A stretch of 21,569 bases of DNA from an uncultured Eubacteriales bacterium (GTDB lineage: Bacteria > Bacillota > Clostridia > Oscillospirales > CAG-272): the NCBI GenBank assembly GCA_934526185.1, contig CAKTAA010000038.1, forward strand, positions 1-21,569. Reading direction: 5' to 3'. The notes beneath the pieces were generated by a model. It was not told where the DNA came from, made no database searches, and was given only the letters and a program-made list of their open reading frames with translations. Positions 1-7,753 of this stretch are shown here, one piece after another; positions within the stretch are counted from its first letter, which is position 1; each line of letters begins with the position of its first letter. The position numbers and the translations under genes are program-made.

Positions 1-122
1 GCTGTGCAAAAGCGGGTATCATCAACGGTACAGGCGACGGCACTTTCAATCCGCTGGGAACTGCTGACCGTGCGTCGGTAGCGACGCTTATCACCAATTT
101 CTGCACAGCGTTTGTCGACTAA
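1..122 (+). CDS. C-terminal end of an SLH-domain protein (5' partial)
   Basis: The reading frame starting at base 3 is open from the window edge to TAA at 120-122 and encodes the last 39 residues of a protein. The residues (CAKAGIINGTGDGTFNPLGT, then ADRASVATLITNFC) are the second half of an S-layer-homology repeat. They match the C-terminus of the next gene at 35-36 of 39 positions, and the DNA matches 1769-1887 with about 8 differences in 119 bases. The gene is therefore the upstream copy of a tandem pair of cell-surface proteins. SLH repeats usually anchor exported proteins to pyruvylated secondary cell-wall polymers. Everything upstream lies outside the window. Confidence 0.9.
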   Translation, partial: CAKAGIINGTGDGTFNPLGTADRASVATLITNFCTAFVD

Positions 123-123
123 A

Positions 124-176
124 TAACACAGCGTTTTAATTCAGTAAAACGCTGTTGTGTCAGGATATCTTTTTTC
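124..176 (+). terminator. Hairpin terminator after the partial SLH gene
   Basis: A perfect 11-bp inverted repeat (128-138 with 145-155, loop ATTCAG) begins 5 bases after the stop codon. A T-rich run follows at 170-175, about 14 bases after the stem, so this is a slightly non-canonical intrinsic terminator. It separates the upstream SLH gene from the promoter at 197-225. Confidence 0.65.
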
Positions 177-196
177 TGGAAATACCTTTTTAGGGA

Positions 197-225
197 TTGA
201 CAATTTGTCGAATACAAGTTATAAT
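197..225 (+). promoter_or_regulatory. Consensus sigma-A promoter of the SLH/CBM9 gene
   Basis: TTGACA at 197-202 and TATAAT at 220-225 are separated by exactly 17 bases. The expected start of transcription is near 232, giving a leader of about 48 bases. A strong ribosome binding site, AGGAGG at 263-268, lies 11 bases before the ATG at 280. A strong constitutive promoter fits an abundant surface protein. Confidence 0.88.
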
Positions 226-279
226 AAAAATGATCCGAAATCAAACATCTTTACAGGAGTTTAGGAGGAATACATAGCG

Positions 280-1890
280 ATGAAAAAGAAAATATTAGCA
301 GGGGTGCTAAGCGCTGCAATGGTTGCTACGACTGCAATAACAGCCATGAACGTATTTGCGGCAGACGGCAAAATGGTTAATTATTACGACGAGGACAATT
401 GGACGGGGTATAAATACAACGATCCGATTGAGTATGACGGCGAAAGAGAAATTGCCTATGATCAGACACTTTCTTTTGAAGTGGATCAGGTAATTGACGG
501 TGAAGACAGCGGCGCGTCAGCCAAAGTCTGGATGGTTCATCACGCAAAAGCCAATCTTAAGACAATTTTTTATATTGAAGTGACGGACAGCGATGTGGTT
601 GCTCCTACAGACGCTCAGAAGAATGGAAATGCTGTTGCAGAAGAAAATTTTGACTGTGTTTCCATATTGGTTGACTCTGACAGAGGCGGCTACAAAGCAC
701 TTGCTGAGAATGACGAGTGGTGGACGGCAAATGCTACAGCAGATGATAATGGATTCCAACCTGACATGCCGAGATGGCAGTCTAAGCAGTACATCAACCG
801 TATTGACGCAAGCGGATATCCTGCGCTTCATTGGCCGAACGGCGATTATTTCGGCACAGAGGGCGAGGGAAACGCCATAACGAGTGGTGCAGCACCGCAG
901 GTGTACTATGAAAAGACTGAAACCGGTTACATTCTTGAATTCTCTCTGAGAGGTATAAACTTTAGCACTGAAGGTGTTAACGGTCTGGCAATTGTTTTGA
1001 CTGACGTTGACAGTGAGGGCAATGTGACGCGTTATGCCCAGAAAGCGGACATTGATCCGACAGACCTGAAAACATTCGAATGCTTCACAAATCTCAGCGA
1101 ATTAGACGATCAGATTCTGCCTTCCAAGATTCAGTCTGATACCGTTACTGGATCCGACACCGGCACAGATACAGGCAGCGACACGGGTTCAGATACAACA
1201 ACAGGAGGAGACGATAAGCCGCCTGTAATCGATATTACGGAGGTCTTTACGGATGTGGATAAGGATGCGTGGTACTACAACTACGTATCGTATGCATATA
1301 CGCACGAGCTTATGAAGGGCACTTCTGAGACGACATTTGAGCCGGCTATGATTATGACGCGCGCGCAGTTTGTACAGCTCTTTGCGAATCTGGACGGTGC
1401 AGATCTGAGCGAGTACACAGAGACAAAATTCGAAGACGTTGACATGAACGAATGGTACGGCCCTGCTGTTGCGTGGGCTGAAGCAAACGGCGTAGTCAAC
1501 GGCACAAGCGAAACGACGTTCTCTCCGTTAGAAGAGATTACAAGAGAGCAGATGTGCGTTCTGATTGTAAACTATGCTGAGTATGCAAATATCGATCTGG
1601 AGGGTGCGCTTACAGATATGCTGGCTGAACTGCTCGCTGCTTTCGGAATCGAAAATAGTGAGGATTTTGACCTCGACGAACTGCAAGCACTTATGGATGA
1701 AATTACACTTGGCGATATTTTCACAGATGCTGATGCAGTAAGCAGTTGGGCAGCAGAGGCAGTTGAAAGCTGTGCAAAAGCGGGTATCATCAACGGTACA
1801 GGCGACGGCACTTTCAATCCGCTCGGAACTGCTGACCGCGCGTCGGTAGCAACGCTTATCACCAACTTCTGCATGGTTTTTGTCGACTGA
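280..1890 (+). CDS. Secreted CBM9-like and S-layer-homology domain surface protein
   Basis: This is a complete 536-aa exported protein. Residues 1-27 are a signal peptide: KKK, a hydrophobic core, and a predicted cut after VFA-27. Residues ~40-275 read as a beta-sandwich of the CBM9/DOMON-like type found in bacterial surface sugar-binding proteins; the Trp/Tyr-rich stretch at 147-186 could be the ligand face. Residues 288-315 are a Gly/Ser/Asp/Thr linker. Three SLH repeats follow at ~323-372, 384-433 and 481-531, for binding to a pyruvylated wall polymer. The usual TRAE anchor motif is altered to TRAQ, TREQ and DRAS, and a 45-residue acidic helical insert (438-480) splits repeats 2 and 3. ATG at 280 is supported by AGGAGG and a consensus promoter. 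The gene is a tandem paralogue of the partial gene upstream. The likely role is a wall-anchored glycan-binding protein; the exact ligand cannot be read. Confidence 0.88.
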   Translation: MKKKILAGVLSAAMVATTAITAMNVFAADGKMVNYYDEDNWTGYKYNDPIEYDGEREIAYDQTLSFEVDQVIDGEDSGASAKVWMVHHAKANLKTIFYIEVTDSDVVAPTDAQKNGNAVAEENFDCVSILVDSDRGGYKALAENDEWWTANATADDNGFQPDMPRWQSKQYINRIDASGYPALHWPNGDYFGTEGEGNAITSGAAPQVYYEKTETGYILEFSLRGINFSTEGVNGLAIVLTDVDSEGNVTRYAQKADIDPTDLKTFECFTNLSELDDQILPSKIQSDTVTGSDTGTDTGSDTGSDTTTGGDDKPPVIDITEVFTDVDKDAWYYNYVSYAYTHELMKGTSETTFEPAMIMTRAQFVQLFANLDGADLSEYTETKFEDVDMNEWYGPAVAWAEANGVVNGTSETTFSPLEEITREQMCVLIVNYAEYANIDLEGALTDMLAELLAAFGIENSEDFDLDELQALMDEITLGDIFTDADAVSSWAAEAVESCAKAGIINGTGDGTFNPLGTADRASVATLITNFCMVFVD

Positions 1891-1927
1891 GTTCATTAAA
1901 ATAAGCGGATAACGAGAGATTTCGGAG

Positions 1928-1969
1928 AAACGCCTGCTGCGTATTTATGCGGCAGGCGTTTGTTTTTTT
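1928..1969 (+). terminator. Intrinsic terminator of the SLH/CBM9 gene
   Basis: A long GC-rich hairpin starts 38 bases after the stop codon. AAACGCCTGC at 1928-1937 pairs perfectly with GCAGGCGTTT at 1952-1961, and the inner bases extend the stem to about 15 pairs with two G-T wobbles. It is followed by GTTTTTTTC. Confidence 0.92.
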
Positions 1970-2065
1970 CGTCATATGCTGCAGTTATCGGGCGGTTTGT
2001 CAGCTTCCTTATCTGCCTTTTATATTTATTAAAAGCAAAATTTTAGGCTGAGCATTGACTGCTTT

Positions 2066-2650
2066 CGAATTGACATTGTCATTATAGCAGTGCTCAATAA
2101 TATTCTTCTGGTGCGATGCGGCCTTGGCCGCATTTGCTGTAATTAAGAAATTATCCCGGATTGTGCGAATTTAGTCATAGGCATAGCAGCCCGGGGCGCA
2201 GCCAATTATCGTAATGATAGCACAGAAAATTATAGCCGCGGAAAAGAACTTTTAAAGCTTATACTCAAATGCCGGCTGTTGCCGGACAAATCTGTACGGT
2301 GCTAATCGAAATTTTATCAGGATTTTGATACAGACAGCGATTTATATACGCAATTTGCCGCTCTGTGTCTCAAAGCTTATCTTTCACTGATTTCATTTCC
2401 TGTCTGTAATCGGGAATGTTAAAACAGCCATTTCGTTATCTGTTCTGCGCGACGTTCTCTTGATTGCAGCTTACGTCACCGCACTTATGCTTTGGGGAGC
2501 AATGGGAATTTTGGGGCATTGCCTGTCTCATCTCCCTTTGCGGCTGCAATAACTACTTTGGTTATGGGGATTCTGAATCATTTGGCGCTTCGCTCGAAGC
2601 ACTGTGCGGTTATACGCTCAGAGAATTCAAACACAAGCGCAGATTCTTAA
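2066..2650 (+). pseudogene. Decayed MATE-family efflux transporter (second half only)
   Basis: No long frame exists here, but reading short segments across frames gives the ordered landmarks of the second half of a MATE (Na+/drug antiporter) protein. They are: IDIVIIAVLNNILL at 2069-2110; LVIGIA at 2171-2188; QPGAQPII, the family's GAQPIIxYNYG signature region, at 2187-2210; NDSTENYSRGKELLKLILK from 2213, ending in a stop at 2303; FAALCLKAYLSLISFP from 2354; IGNVKTAISLSVLRD onward from 2409; and PFAAAITTLVMGILNHLALR from 2534, ending with TAA at 2648. At least four frameshifts and several stops interrupt it, and no N-terminal half is visible upstream. The last frameshift lies close to a TTTTGGGG run near 2508-2515. 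The gene is dead. No promoter or ribosome site was recognised. Confidence 0.72.
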
Positions 2651-2720
2651 ACGGTGGAACTCAATTTTGAATTGTACTGTGCGAAACGACTGATAGCTGG
2701 ACATTGATCTGAGATATTGA

Positions 2721-2761
2721 TATAATAAAATTACAGCCGGCCGGCTGAAATAAAGAAGGGG
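2721..2761 (+). promoter_or_regulatory. Promoter -10, palindromic operator candidate and RBS of the HTH gene
   Basis: TATAAT lies at 2721-2726 with only a poor -35 region upstream. A perfect 14-bp GC-rich palindrome, CAGCCGGCCGGCTG, sits at 2734-2747, where the transcript would begin. It is followed by an AAGAAGGGG ribosome site at 2753-2761, ten bases before ATG 2772. The position of the palindrome suits binding by the dimeric HTH protein encoded just downstream (autoregulation), but this is inference. Confidence 0.5.
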
Positions 2762-2771
2762 TATTTCATCT

Positions 2772-3815
2772 ATGAAATTTGGTGAAACCGTCAAAAAGCT
2801 GCGGCTCGAAGCGGATATGACACAGGAAGGTCTGTCGGAGCTTCTTTCAATCACGCCCCAGGCCGTAAGCCGATGGGAAACCGGCATGGCAATGCCGGAT
2901 ATTTCCCTGCTGCCGTCATTGGCCAACTTATTCAATGTAACGACTGATTATCTGTTGGGAATGGACATCCGTCAGAGGGATGCGCGTTACGCTGAGTTTG
3001 AGCAGGCCTACAGGGACTATTGGAAAAAAGACAAGGAAGCGAGCTATCAAATGGCAAAACAAGCGGTAAAAGAATATCCGGGAGAAACAAAATATATGGA
3101 ATGGTTAGCCTCCTGCGAGTATTTTATCGCGATGACACTGCCCGGCGGCGCAGATTGCTGTAAAATGCTGGAACATTCGATTGAACATTATAAATTTGTA
3201 TTGAAAAAATCCACTGAAAAAGAACTGCAAAATAAGGCGCTTCACGGCATCGTATTGGCTCTCCGCTTTGCCGGAAGAAACGAAGAAGCGACAGAATATG
3301 CTATGATGCAGGAGGATGAGGAAGCGCGGGACGAATTGCTGATGTGGTGTATCGAAGGCGAAGAAAAAAGAATACACTTACAAAAACTGCTTGCGCGCAA
3401 ATTTCAAGCACTTCTATTTCAAATAGGATTTAGGAATAGGTGTCAGGAAGCATATGAGGCAGTTGAACAGATTCTTAAAGTCATAATGCCCGATGAAAAT
3501 TACTTAGAATATCATCGGATTCTGCAATATAACAGTATAGATAAAGCTTTTCTTTTCTGTTCAGAAAGTCGATGGGACGAGGCTTTGAAAAGTCTGAAAA
3601 AAGCGCGGCATCACGCAGAGGAAATGGTAAAAGTCCGTGCGGCGAAAAATTCTCGTTATACATCGCCGCTGTTTGACTGTCTTGAATATCGGGACGAAGA
3701 TTTTGATTCGTCGGAGGAAACGGAGCTTGACGACTTTTTTAACTGTCTGAAAAACAACCGTTGCTTTGATCCCATACGCGATCGTGAAGATTTCAAAGCT
3801 CTGGAAACCTCATGA
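2772..3815 (+). CDS. XRE-family helix-turn-helix regulator with helical C-terminal domain
   Basis: A 347-aa protein. Residues ~5-60 form a classic Cro/C1-type HTH: MTQEGLSELLSITPQAVSRW, followed by E-GMAMPDISLLPSLANLF and the YLLG end typical of the family. The remaining ~280 residues are charged and alpha-helical with TPR-like pairs of helices, which is common in Firmicute regulators that sense a peptide or a protein partner. No enzymatic motif is seen. It is a single gene: the MATE pseudogene lies upstream and a convergent transporter gene downstream. A palindrome at 2734-2747 may be its own operator. What it senses and its other targets cannot be told from sequence; the decayed efflux gene just upstream is one possible former target. 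Confidence 0.82.
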   Translation: MKFGETVKKLRLEADMTQEGLSELLSITPQAVSRWETGMAMPDISLLPSLANLFNVTTDYLLGMDIRQRDARYAEFEQAYRDYWKKDKEASYQMAKQAVKEYPGETKYMEWLASCEYFIAMTLPGGADCCKMLEHSIEHYKFVLKKSTEKELQNKALHGIVLALRFAGRNEEATEYAMMQEDEEARDELLMWCIEGEEKRIHLQKLLARKFQALLFQIGFRNRCQEAYEAVEQILKVIMPDENYLEYHRILQYNSIDKAFLFCSESRWDEALKSLKKARHHAEEMVKVRAAKNSRYTSPLFDCLEYRDEDFDSSEETELDDFFNCLKNNRCFDPIRDREDFKALETS

Positions 3816-3822
3816 TATAAAT

Positions 3823-3865
3823 AGGCGGTGGACGGATTCTTTAGAATCCGTCCACCGCCTTAGTG
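3823..3865. terminator. Bidirectional terminator between convergent genes
   Basis: AGGCGGTGGACGGATTC at 3823-3839 pairs perfectly with 3844-3860 around a TTTA loop, giving a 17-bp stem. It lies 8 bases after the HTH gene stop and 13 bases after the end of the MFS gene on the other strand. The flanking T/A tracts are short on both sides, so it probably serves both genes. Confidence 0.82.
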
Positions 3866-3872
3866 TTGTTTC

Positions 3873-5117
3873 TTATGTTAGCTTACGTTTGCCAAGTTTT
3901 CTGGTTACGTTCAGAAGCAGCAGACCTAAAAACAGAACAGTCGGAAATACAGCGGCAGCCAGAATACCGGATTTCAAACCGGATTCTATGAGACCGGAGG
4001 AGCTGAACAGACCGGCAGGCACAACAAGCTTTCCCTGCTCTACAGCATTAGACACGACACCGACCAGCCCCGGGCCAAAGGAACATCCGAAATCTCCGGC
4101 AAGCGCTAATACGGCAAACATAGCTGTCCCTCCGGAAAAATATTTTGAGGACAGACTGATAACACCCGGCCACATCAGGCCGACAAACAAGCCGCACAGG
4201 GCGCATCCGGCAAGAGAGAGAATAGGATTTCTGGCAAAAACGGTCAGAAGGTAACTGCCCACGCATCCGGCGCTGCAAACGGTCAATACCAGTCTAAGAT
4301 TGATTTTGCCGCCGCAAAATCCATAAAAAACGCGGCTCACCCCCATTAGAATTGCAAACATACAGAGTCCCAGCAAATCTCCTGTTGTTTTGGATACGCC
4401 GAGTCCGCTTTCGGCAAAAAGTGATGTCCATTGCGCCAGAGCAATTTCTGTTGCGCCAGAGCACAGCATAAGAATCAAAAGAAGCCAGAATAGCTTTTTC
4501 CTTACCAGCTTTCTGAAAGGGACACGAACCTCATCCTCGATTGAGGGAAGAGGAACCCTCGAAAAGAAAAGCATGTTGCAGAACGGGATGAAAGCCCAAA
4601 GAAACACCAGAATATACCAGTGTGTTGTATCGAATGCTACAAAAAATGCTGTTGACAGCAAAACGACGGCAACCTGCCCCCAACAGTAAAAGGAGTGCAG
4701 CAGGCTCATAGAAGCCGATTTTTTATCACTCGGAAGCGCATCAACAATCGGACTGACAAGAACCTCTATCAAACCGCCGCCTACAGCGTTAATGCACACG
4801 GCTGTCAGCAGACCGGCAAAAGGATCTGACAGCAAATATGGGAGCGTGCCCATAAGCACGAGTCCTGCGGCCGCCAGAGCATGCGCGCCTACGATGCCTA
4901 TTCGGTAGCCAATCCGGTCTATGTATCGGGCGGCCAGGGAGTCTACCAGAATTTGTATGATAAAATTTACGGAAATCAGCAAGCCTATTTTTTCTAACGA
5001 TAAATCGAAGGTTTTCTGAAAAGTCACAAACAAAAGCGCAGGCAAATTATTGATGATTGCCTGCGTAAAATAGCCGCAATAACTGGCATACAGCGTATGC
5101 CTGACATTGAATCTCAT
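3873..5117 (-). CDS. MFS transporter, sugar-permease-like (FHS-type)
   Basis: A 414-aa, 12-helix major facilitator protein, starting MRFNVRHTLYASYCGYF. The cytoplasmic loop after helix 2 carries the motif-A remnant RYIDRIGYRIG. The LLHSFYCWG stretch and the IVDALPSDKKSASM loop resemble the fucose/glucose permease (FHS) branch of MFS, so a sugar or related small solute imported with protons is the best guess. The frame is open for 37 more codons upstream, but ATG 5117 is preferred: it has an AAAGGA site 11 bases upstream, and the promoter at 5194-5222 lies inside the longer version, so that start would be untranscribed. It is a single-gene unit. A link to the fucose isomerase 4 kb away is possible but not shown. 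Confidence 0.8.
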   Translation of the reverse strand: MRFNVRHTLYASYCGYFTQAIINNLPALLFVTFQKTFDLSLEKIGLLISVNFIIQILVDSLAARYIDRIGYRIGIVGAHALAAAGLVLMGTLPYLLSDPFAGLLTAVCINAVGGGLIEVLVSPIVDALPSDKKSASMSLLHSFYCWGQVAVVLLSTAFFVAFDTTHWYILVFLWAFIPFCNMLFFSRVPLPSIEDEVRVPFRKLVRKKLFWLLLILMLCSGATEIALAQWTSLFAESGLGVSKTTGDLLGLCMFAILMGVSRVFYGFCGGKINLRLVLTVCSAGCVGSYLLTVFARNPILSLAGCALCGLFVGLMWPGVISLSSKYFSGGTAMFAVLALAGDFGCSFGPGLVGVVSNAVEQGKLVVPAGLFSSSGLIESGLKSGILAAAVFPTVLFLGLLLLNVTRKLGKRKLT

Positions 5118-5193
5118 ATGGTTGCAAATCCTTTCTTCAAGCTCTCTGAATCGGCGGGCTATCCGGCAATCATGCATGCCGACTAACCAAGTC

Positions 5194-5222
5194 ATTCTAT
5201 CATATCGTATGAAAAAAGTCAA
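5194..5222 (-). promoter_or_regulatory. Promoter of the MFS gene
   Basis: On the minus strand, TTGACT (5222-5217) and TAGAAT (5199-5194) are spaced by 17 bases. The transcript would start near 5187, leaving a leader of about 70 bases with a small CGGCA/TGCCG hairpin. This fixes the true start codon at 5117. Confidence 0.75.
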
Positions 5223-5533
5223 GCACATGTGAATTCAGTTTCACTGAAGAAAAGGAATCAAGATTTCCATCCTGCTATGCTGTTCACTGCTCAGCATGGC
5301 CCGGGCAAAGCGGCTTAAAGGATGTTTGTTTGGGAATATATTTTGGTCCGCCGCAATCTGTATATAAAGCTATAGAGCGCCCTGCGGCGAAACGATTGCT
5401 TGTAAAGAATAAAGTAAAAAAAGATTACTATTTGTGCCGTTTCAGCATTAAACATGCAAACAGTTGAATCACAGGTATAAACGATACTATTGGCGTTTTC
5501 TCTTGGAATCATTGTAAATTGATGCAAAAAATT
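5223..5533. other. Intergenic stretch between divergent MFS and methyltransferase genes
   Basis: About 310 bases of mostly AT-rich DNA lie between the MFS promoter and the methyltransferase promoter. No open frame with a ribosome site, no hairpin with a T-tract and no convincing repeat was found. It may hold upstream control elements, but nothing specific can be supported. Confidence 0.4.
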
Positions 5534-5552
5534 TATAATTTTATGATATAAT
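5512..5552 (+). promoter_or_regulatory. AT-rich promoter region of the methyltransferase gene
   Basis: Two TATAAT hexamers occur, at 5534-5539 and 5547-5552. The first has TTGTAA at 5512-5517 with a 16-base spacer; the second has no good -35. One of them probably drives the downstream gene, leaving a leader of about 65-80 bases. Confidence 0.5.
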
Positions 5553-5621
5553 ATAACTTTGTCACGCGCATGGCTTAGCTCATACCATATTCTGATGAAC
5601 AAAGTATGGAGGTCCTTGAAA

Positions 5622-6380
5622 ATGGAATTCAGAAAAGTTTTTGATACGATACCTGAGCAGTTTGATCAATATCGGCCGCGCTACAGCTCGGAGTTATTCT
5701 CTGAATTGATAGAATATGCTCATATCGAACCGGATAAGACGGTACTGGAAATCGGTCCCGGAACCGGACAGGCGACAGACCCTATTCTTCAAACAGGCTG
5801 TGATTATCATGCGATTGAACTCGGCGGGCATTTGACTGAAATGATGAAGCATAAATACGGCCATTTCACCAATTTTGAAATCGTAAATGATGATTTTATT
5901 ACACACGATTTTGCAAAACAAAAATTTGATATGATTTATTCGGCTGCCACCATTCAGTGGATTCCTGAGGAAATAGCATTTCCAAAAACTTATAACTTGC
6001 TTAAGCCGGGTGGAGTTCTGGCTATGCTGCTGACTTACGGGGATTATAAAACGCCCAACGAGGCGTTGTATAAACGTATTCAAGAGGTGTATGCAAAGCA
6101 CTTTAAACCTGAAATCGAATACAAGCACGGTGCTTTCATATACTCAAATGCAGAAAAATACGGTTATACTGATTTCAAAAAGCAGGAATTTCATGGAAAA
6201 AGAGAGTTTACTGCAGATGAATATGTCGGTCTTTGCGGTACGCATTGCGACCATATTGTTATACCGGAACCGCACAAAACAGAATTTTTCAAGGGGCTCC
6301 ATAAAACAGTGATGGAAGCGGGAAACAAGATTGTTTTCTATGATACCTTTATATTAATGACAGTAAAAAAGCCGGGATGA
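5622..6380 (+). CDS. Class I SAM-dependent methyltransferase
   Basis: A 252-aa soluble protein. The SAM-binding motif I is VLEIGPGTGQATDPI (residues ~39-53), followed by the acidic end of strand 2 (YHAIELG). Motif II/III regions are DMIYSAATIQWIPEE and LLKPGGVLAML. This is the Methyltransf_11/25 fold, whose members methylate varied small molecules; no substrate can be assigned. The start is ATG 5622, because GGAGG at 5608-5612 is 9 bases upstream and the conserved sequence begins at MEFRKVFDTIPEQFDQYRP; the frame is open 21 codons further up without a ribosome site. It stands alone between a promoter and a terminator. It is not a close copy of the methyltransferase at 16511-17299. Confidence 0.85.
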   Translation: MEFRKVFDTIPEQFDQYRPRYSSELFSELIEYAHIEPDKTVLEIGPGTGQATDPILQTGCDYHAIELGGHLTEMMKHKYGHFTNFEIVNDDFITHDFAKQKFDMIYSAATIQWIPEEIAFPKTYNLLKPGGVLAMLLTYGDYKTPNEALYKRIQEVYAKHFKPEIEYKHGAFIYSNAEKYGYTDFKKQEFHGKREFTADEYVGLCGTHCDHIVIPEPHKTEFFKGLHKTVMEAGNKIVFYDTFILMTVKKPG

Positions 6381-6486
6381 TAAATGAGAGAAGAGAATAC
6401 AGTGCATAAACTTTTTCATCGGCTGTAAATCCACGTTCCTCCAAACGCTTAACAATAAAGTAAAATTTTAATCTAAATACAACCAA

Positions 6487-6519
6487 AACCGGCATGATTT
6501 TACTCCATGCCGGTTCTTT
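6487..6519 (+). terminator. Terminator after the methyltransferase gene
   Basis: AACCGGCATG (6487-6496) pairs perfectly with CATGCCGGTT (6506-6515) around a 9-base loop, then CTTTATATTTG. It lies about 107 bases beyond the stop codon, in an otherwise featureless tail. Confidence 0.8.
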
Positions 6520-7316
6520 ATATTTGCTTTTTTCAAAGCTACTGGGTGCAATAATCTGCTAAATCATTTGCAAACATCAAACGCACAGAAGGGAACTGCT
6601 TCGGCGGAATGAAGGAAGGAACATTCGAATTCGGGAGTTCTTCTGCTGAAAGCGTTAGAGAAAGTATAAATGAGCATCTTTGGTCTCTGAAAAATTTTTT
6701 TGCTCCTTAATTATTAAATTTCAAGTTTGAGAACCAATAGACTTGCCCCATTGCTGTCTAATGGTGAAGCTCTTATACATAAATATCACAGATGAAAGAG
6801 AGTGGCATGAAAACATTTACTACACCTTTGTTACCATATCGTATTACGTTTCTTAAAAACAATAGCATATCAATTATTTTTGGGTTATCTTTTACGCAAA
6901 GTGCTCTTTGTCTTTCGTAAACTATAATACAGTTAACTTGTGCTCCTGAATTTTATCCTCTGTTTCTAATCCCGGAAAATTCTAAATTACCAATTAAACA
7001 AGCTCCACTTGGGCACAAAGCGTTAAAAATTATTGTTGTTTTGAGTGCCCCAATTTGACAAAAAGTCAGTATTTGCAAGGTTTTTCACAGTTCAAGGCTT
7101 TTTGATATCAAAAATCAAATACTATTTTTTAAATTCAGTTCTTACTGAGAAATAAATTCAGCTTAGATATAACAAATAATAAAACGTAAAAAACGCATGA
7201 ATGGAAGGCGGCGCTCATATATATGGAACAACACACCACTTATGCATGTGTATGCCGGCGGCCGACCATGCATTGCGAAGATTAACGTTTACTGCCGCCG
7301 AGACTTGGAGCAGGTT
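6520..7316. other. Gene-poor AT-rich stretch upstream of spoIIID
   Basis: Nearly 800 bases without a supportable gene. A short plus-strand frame from about 6558 to the TAA at 6709-6711 (reading AKSFANIKRTEGNCFGGMKE and on) has no start or ribosome site and may be a gene scrap. A 42-codon frame at 6792-6920 also lacks a ribosome site. A perfect 16-bp palindrome, TTTTTGATATCAAAAA, lies at 7099-7114. The frame of spoIIID is open back to an ATG at 7197, but that start has no ribosome site and the added residues do not resemble the family. No clear sigma-A or sigma-E promoter for spoIIID was found. Confidence 0.45.
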
Positions 7317-7577
7317 ATGGACGAAATGCAGAAACGTGTACTGGAAATAGGCGCGTATATATGCGAGGAAAACGCGACTGTTCGGGATGCAGCAAAAAAA
7401 TTCGGTGTTTCAAAATCAACTGTACATAAAGATATTACAGAAAAGCTGATACGTGTAAATCCAGCGATGTATTATGCCGTTCGCAGCGTACTTGACAGGA
7501 ATAAAGCGGAACGTCATGTACGCGGCGGGGAGGCGACAAAAGTAAAATATATGAACTTAAGAAAAAGCAGCGGCTGA
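7317..7577 (+). CDS. spoIIID: Stage III sporulation transcriptional regulator SpoIIID
   Basis: An 86-aa DNA-binding protein very like Bacillus SpoIIID. It has the family's N-terminal helix (QKRVLEIGAYICEENATVRD), the helix-turn-helix DAAKKFGVSKSTVHKDITEK (about residues 23-42), and the basic tail AERHVRGGEATKVKYMNL, which matches the RHLRGGEATKLKY region of the Bacillus protein. In the family it acts in the mother cell, switching sigma-E genes off or on before sigma-K. ATG 7317 is chosen because GGAG at 7306-7309 is 7 bases upstream and the length (usual ~80-95 aa) fits. Its presence is good evidence that the organism is an endospore former. It stands alone; no gene for a sporulation partner such as SpoIIQ lies next to it. 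Confidence 0.92.
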   Translation: MDEMQKRVLEIGAYICEENATVRDAAKKFGVSKSTVHKDITEKLIRVNPAMYYAVRSVLDRNKAERHVRGGEATKVKYMNLRKSSG

Positions 7578-7710
7578 TAGTAATCAGTCTGTATGGTATT
7601 TTTATCATACAGGCATTGAAAAATCAAGCGTTTGTTACACAAAAAAACGGTTCATCAAAAAATTATTGATTTAGCACACGGCTTTGCTGTTTCAGCACTG
7701 AAATATAAAA

Positions 7711-7737
7711 GAAAAACCGCCGGTATATCCGGCGGTT
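7711..7737 (-). terminator. Terminator of the yceD-rpmF operon
   Basis: On the minus strand AACCGCCGG and CCGGCGGTT (7737-7729 and 7723-7715) form a perfect 9-bp stem with a 5-base loop, followed by TTTTTC (down to 7711). It lies 17 bases after the rpmF stop codon. Confidence 0.9.
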
Positions 7738-7753
7738 AAACGTTCTTGAAAGC

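Noticed and set aside
2464..2670. 68-codon plus-strand frame starting MQLTSPHLCFG
   Set aside because: It has no ribosome site and lies in the wrong frame over the MATE relic; the residues that match MATE are in the two neighbouring frames.
3766..4254. 162-codon plus-strand frame running through the terminator and opposite the MFS gene
   Set aside because: It crosses a strong bidirectional terminator and is antisense to a conserved transporter; no ribosome site.
7197..7316. A 40-residue N-terminal extension of SpoIIID from ATG 7197
   Set aside because: It has no ribosome site and no similarity to the family, whereas ATG 7317 has GGAG at the right distance and gives the normal length.
7594..7617. 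CTGTATGG/TCATACAG hairpin after spoIIID as a terminator
   Set aside because: The 8-bp stem is AT-rich with a wobble and no T-tract follows on the plus strand.
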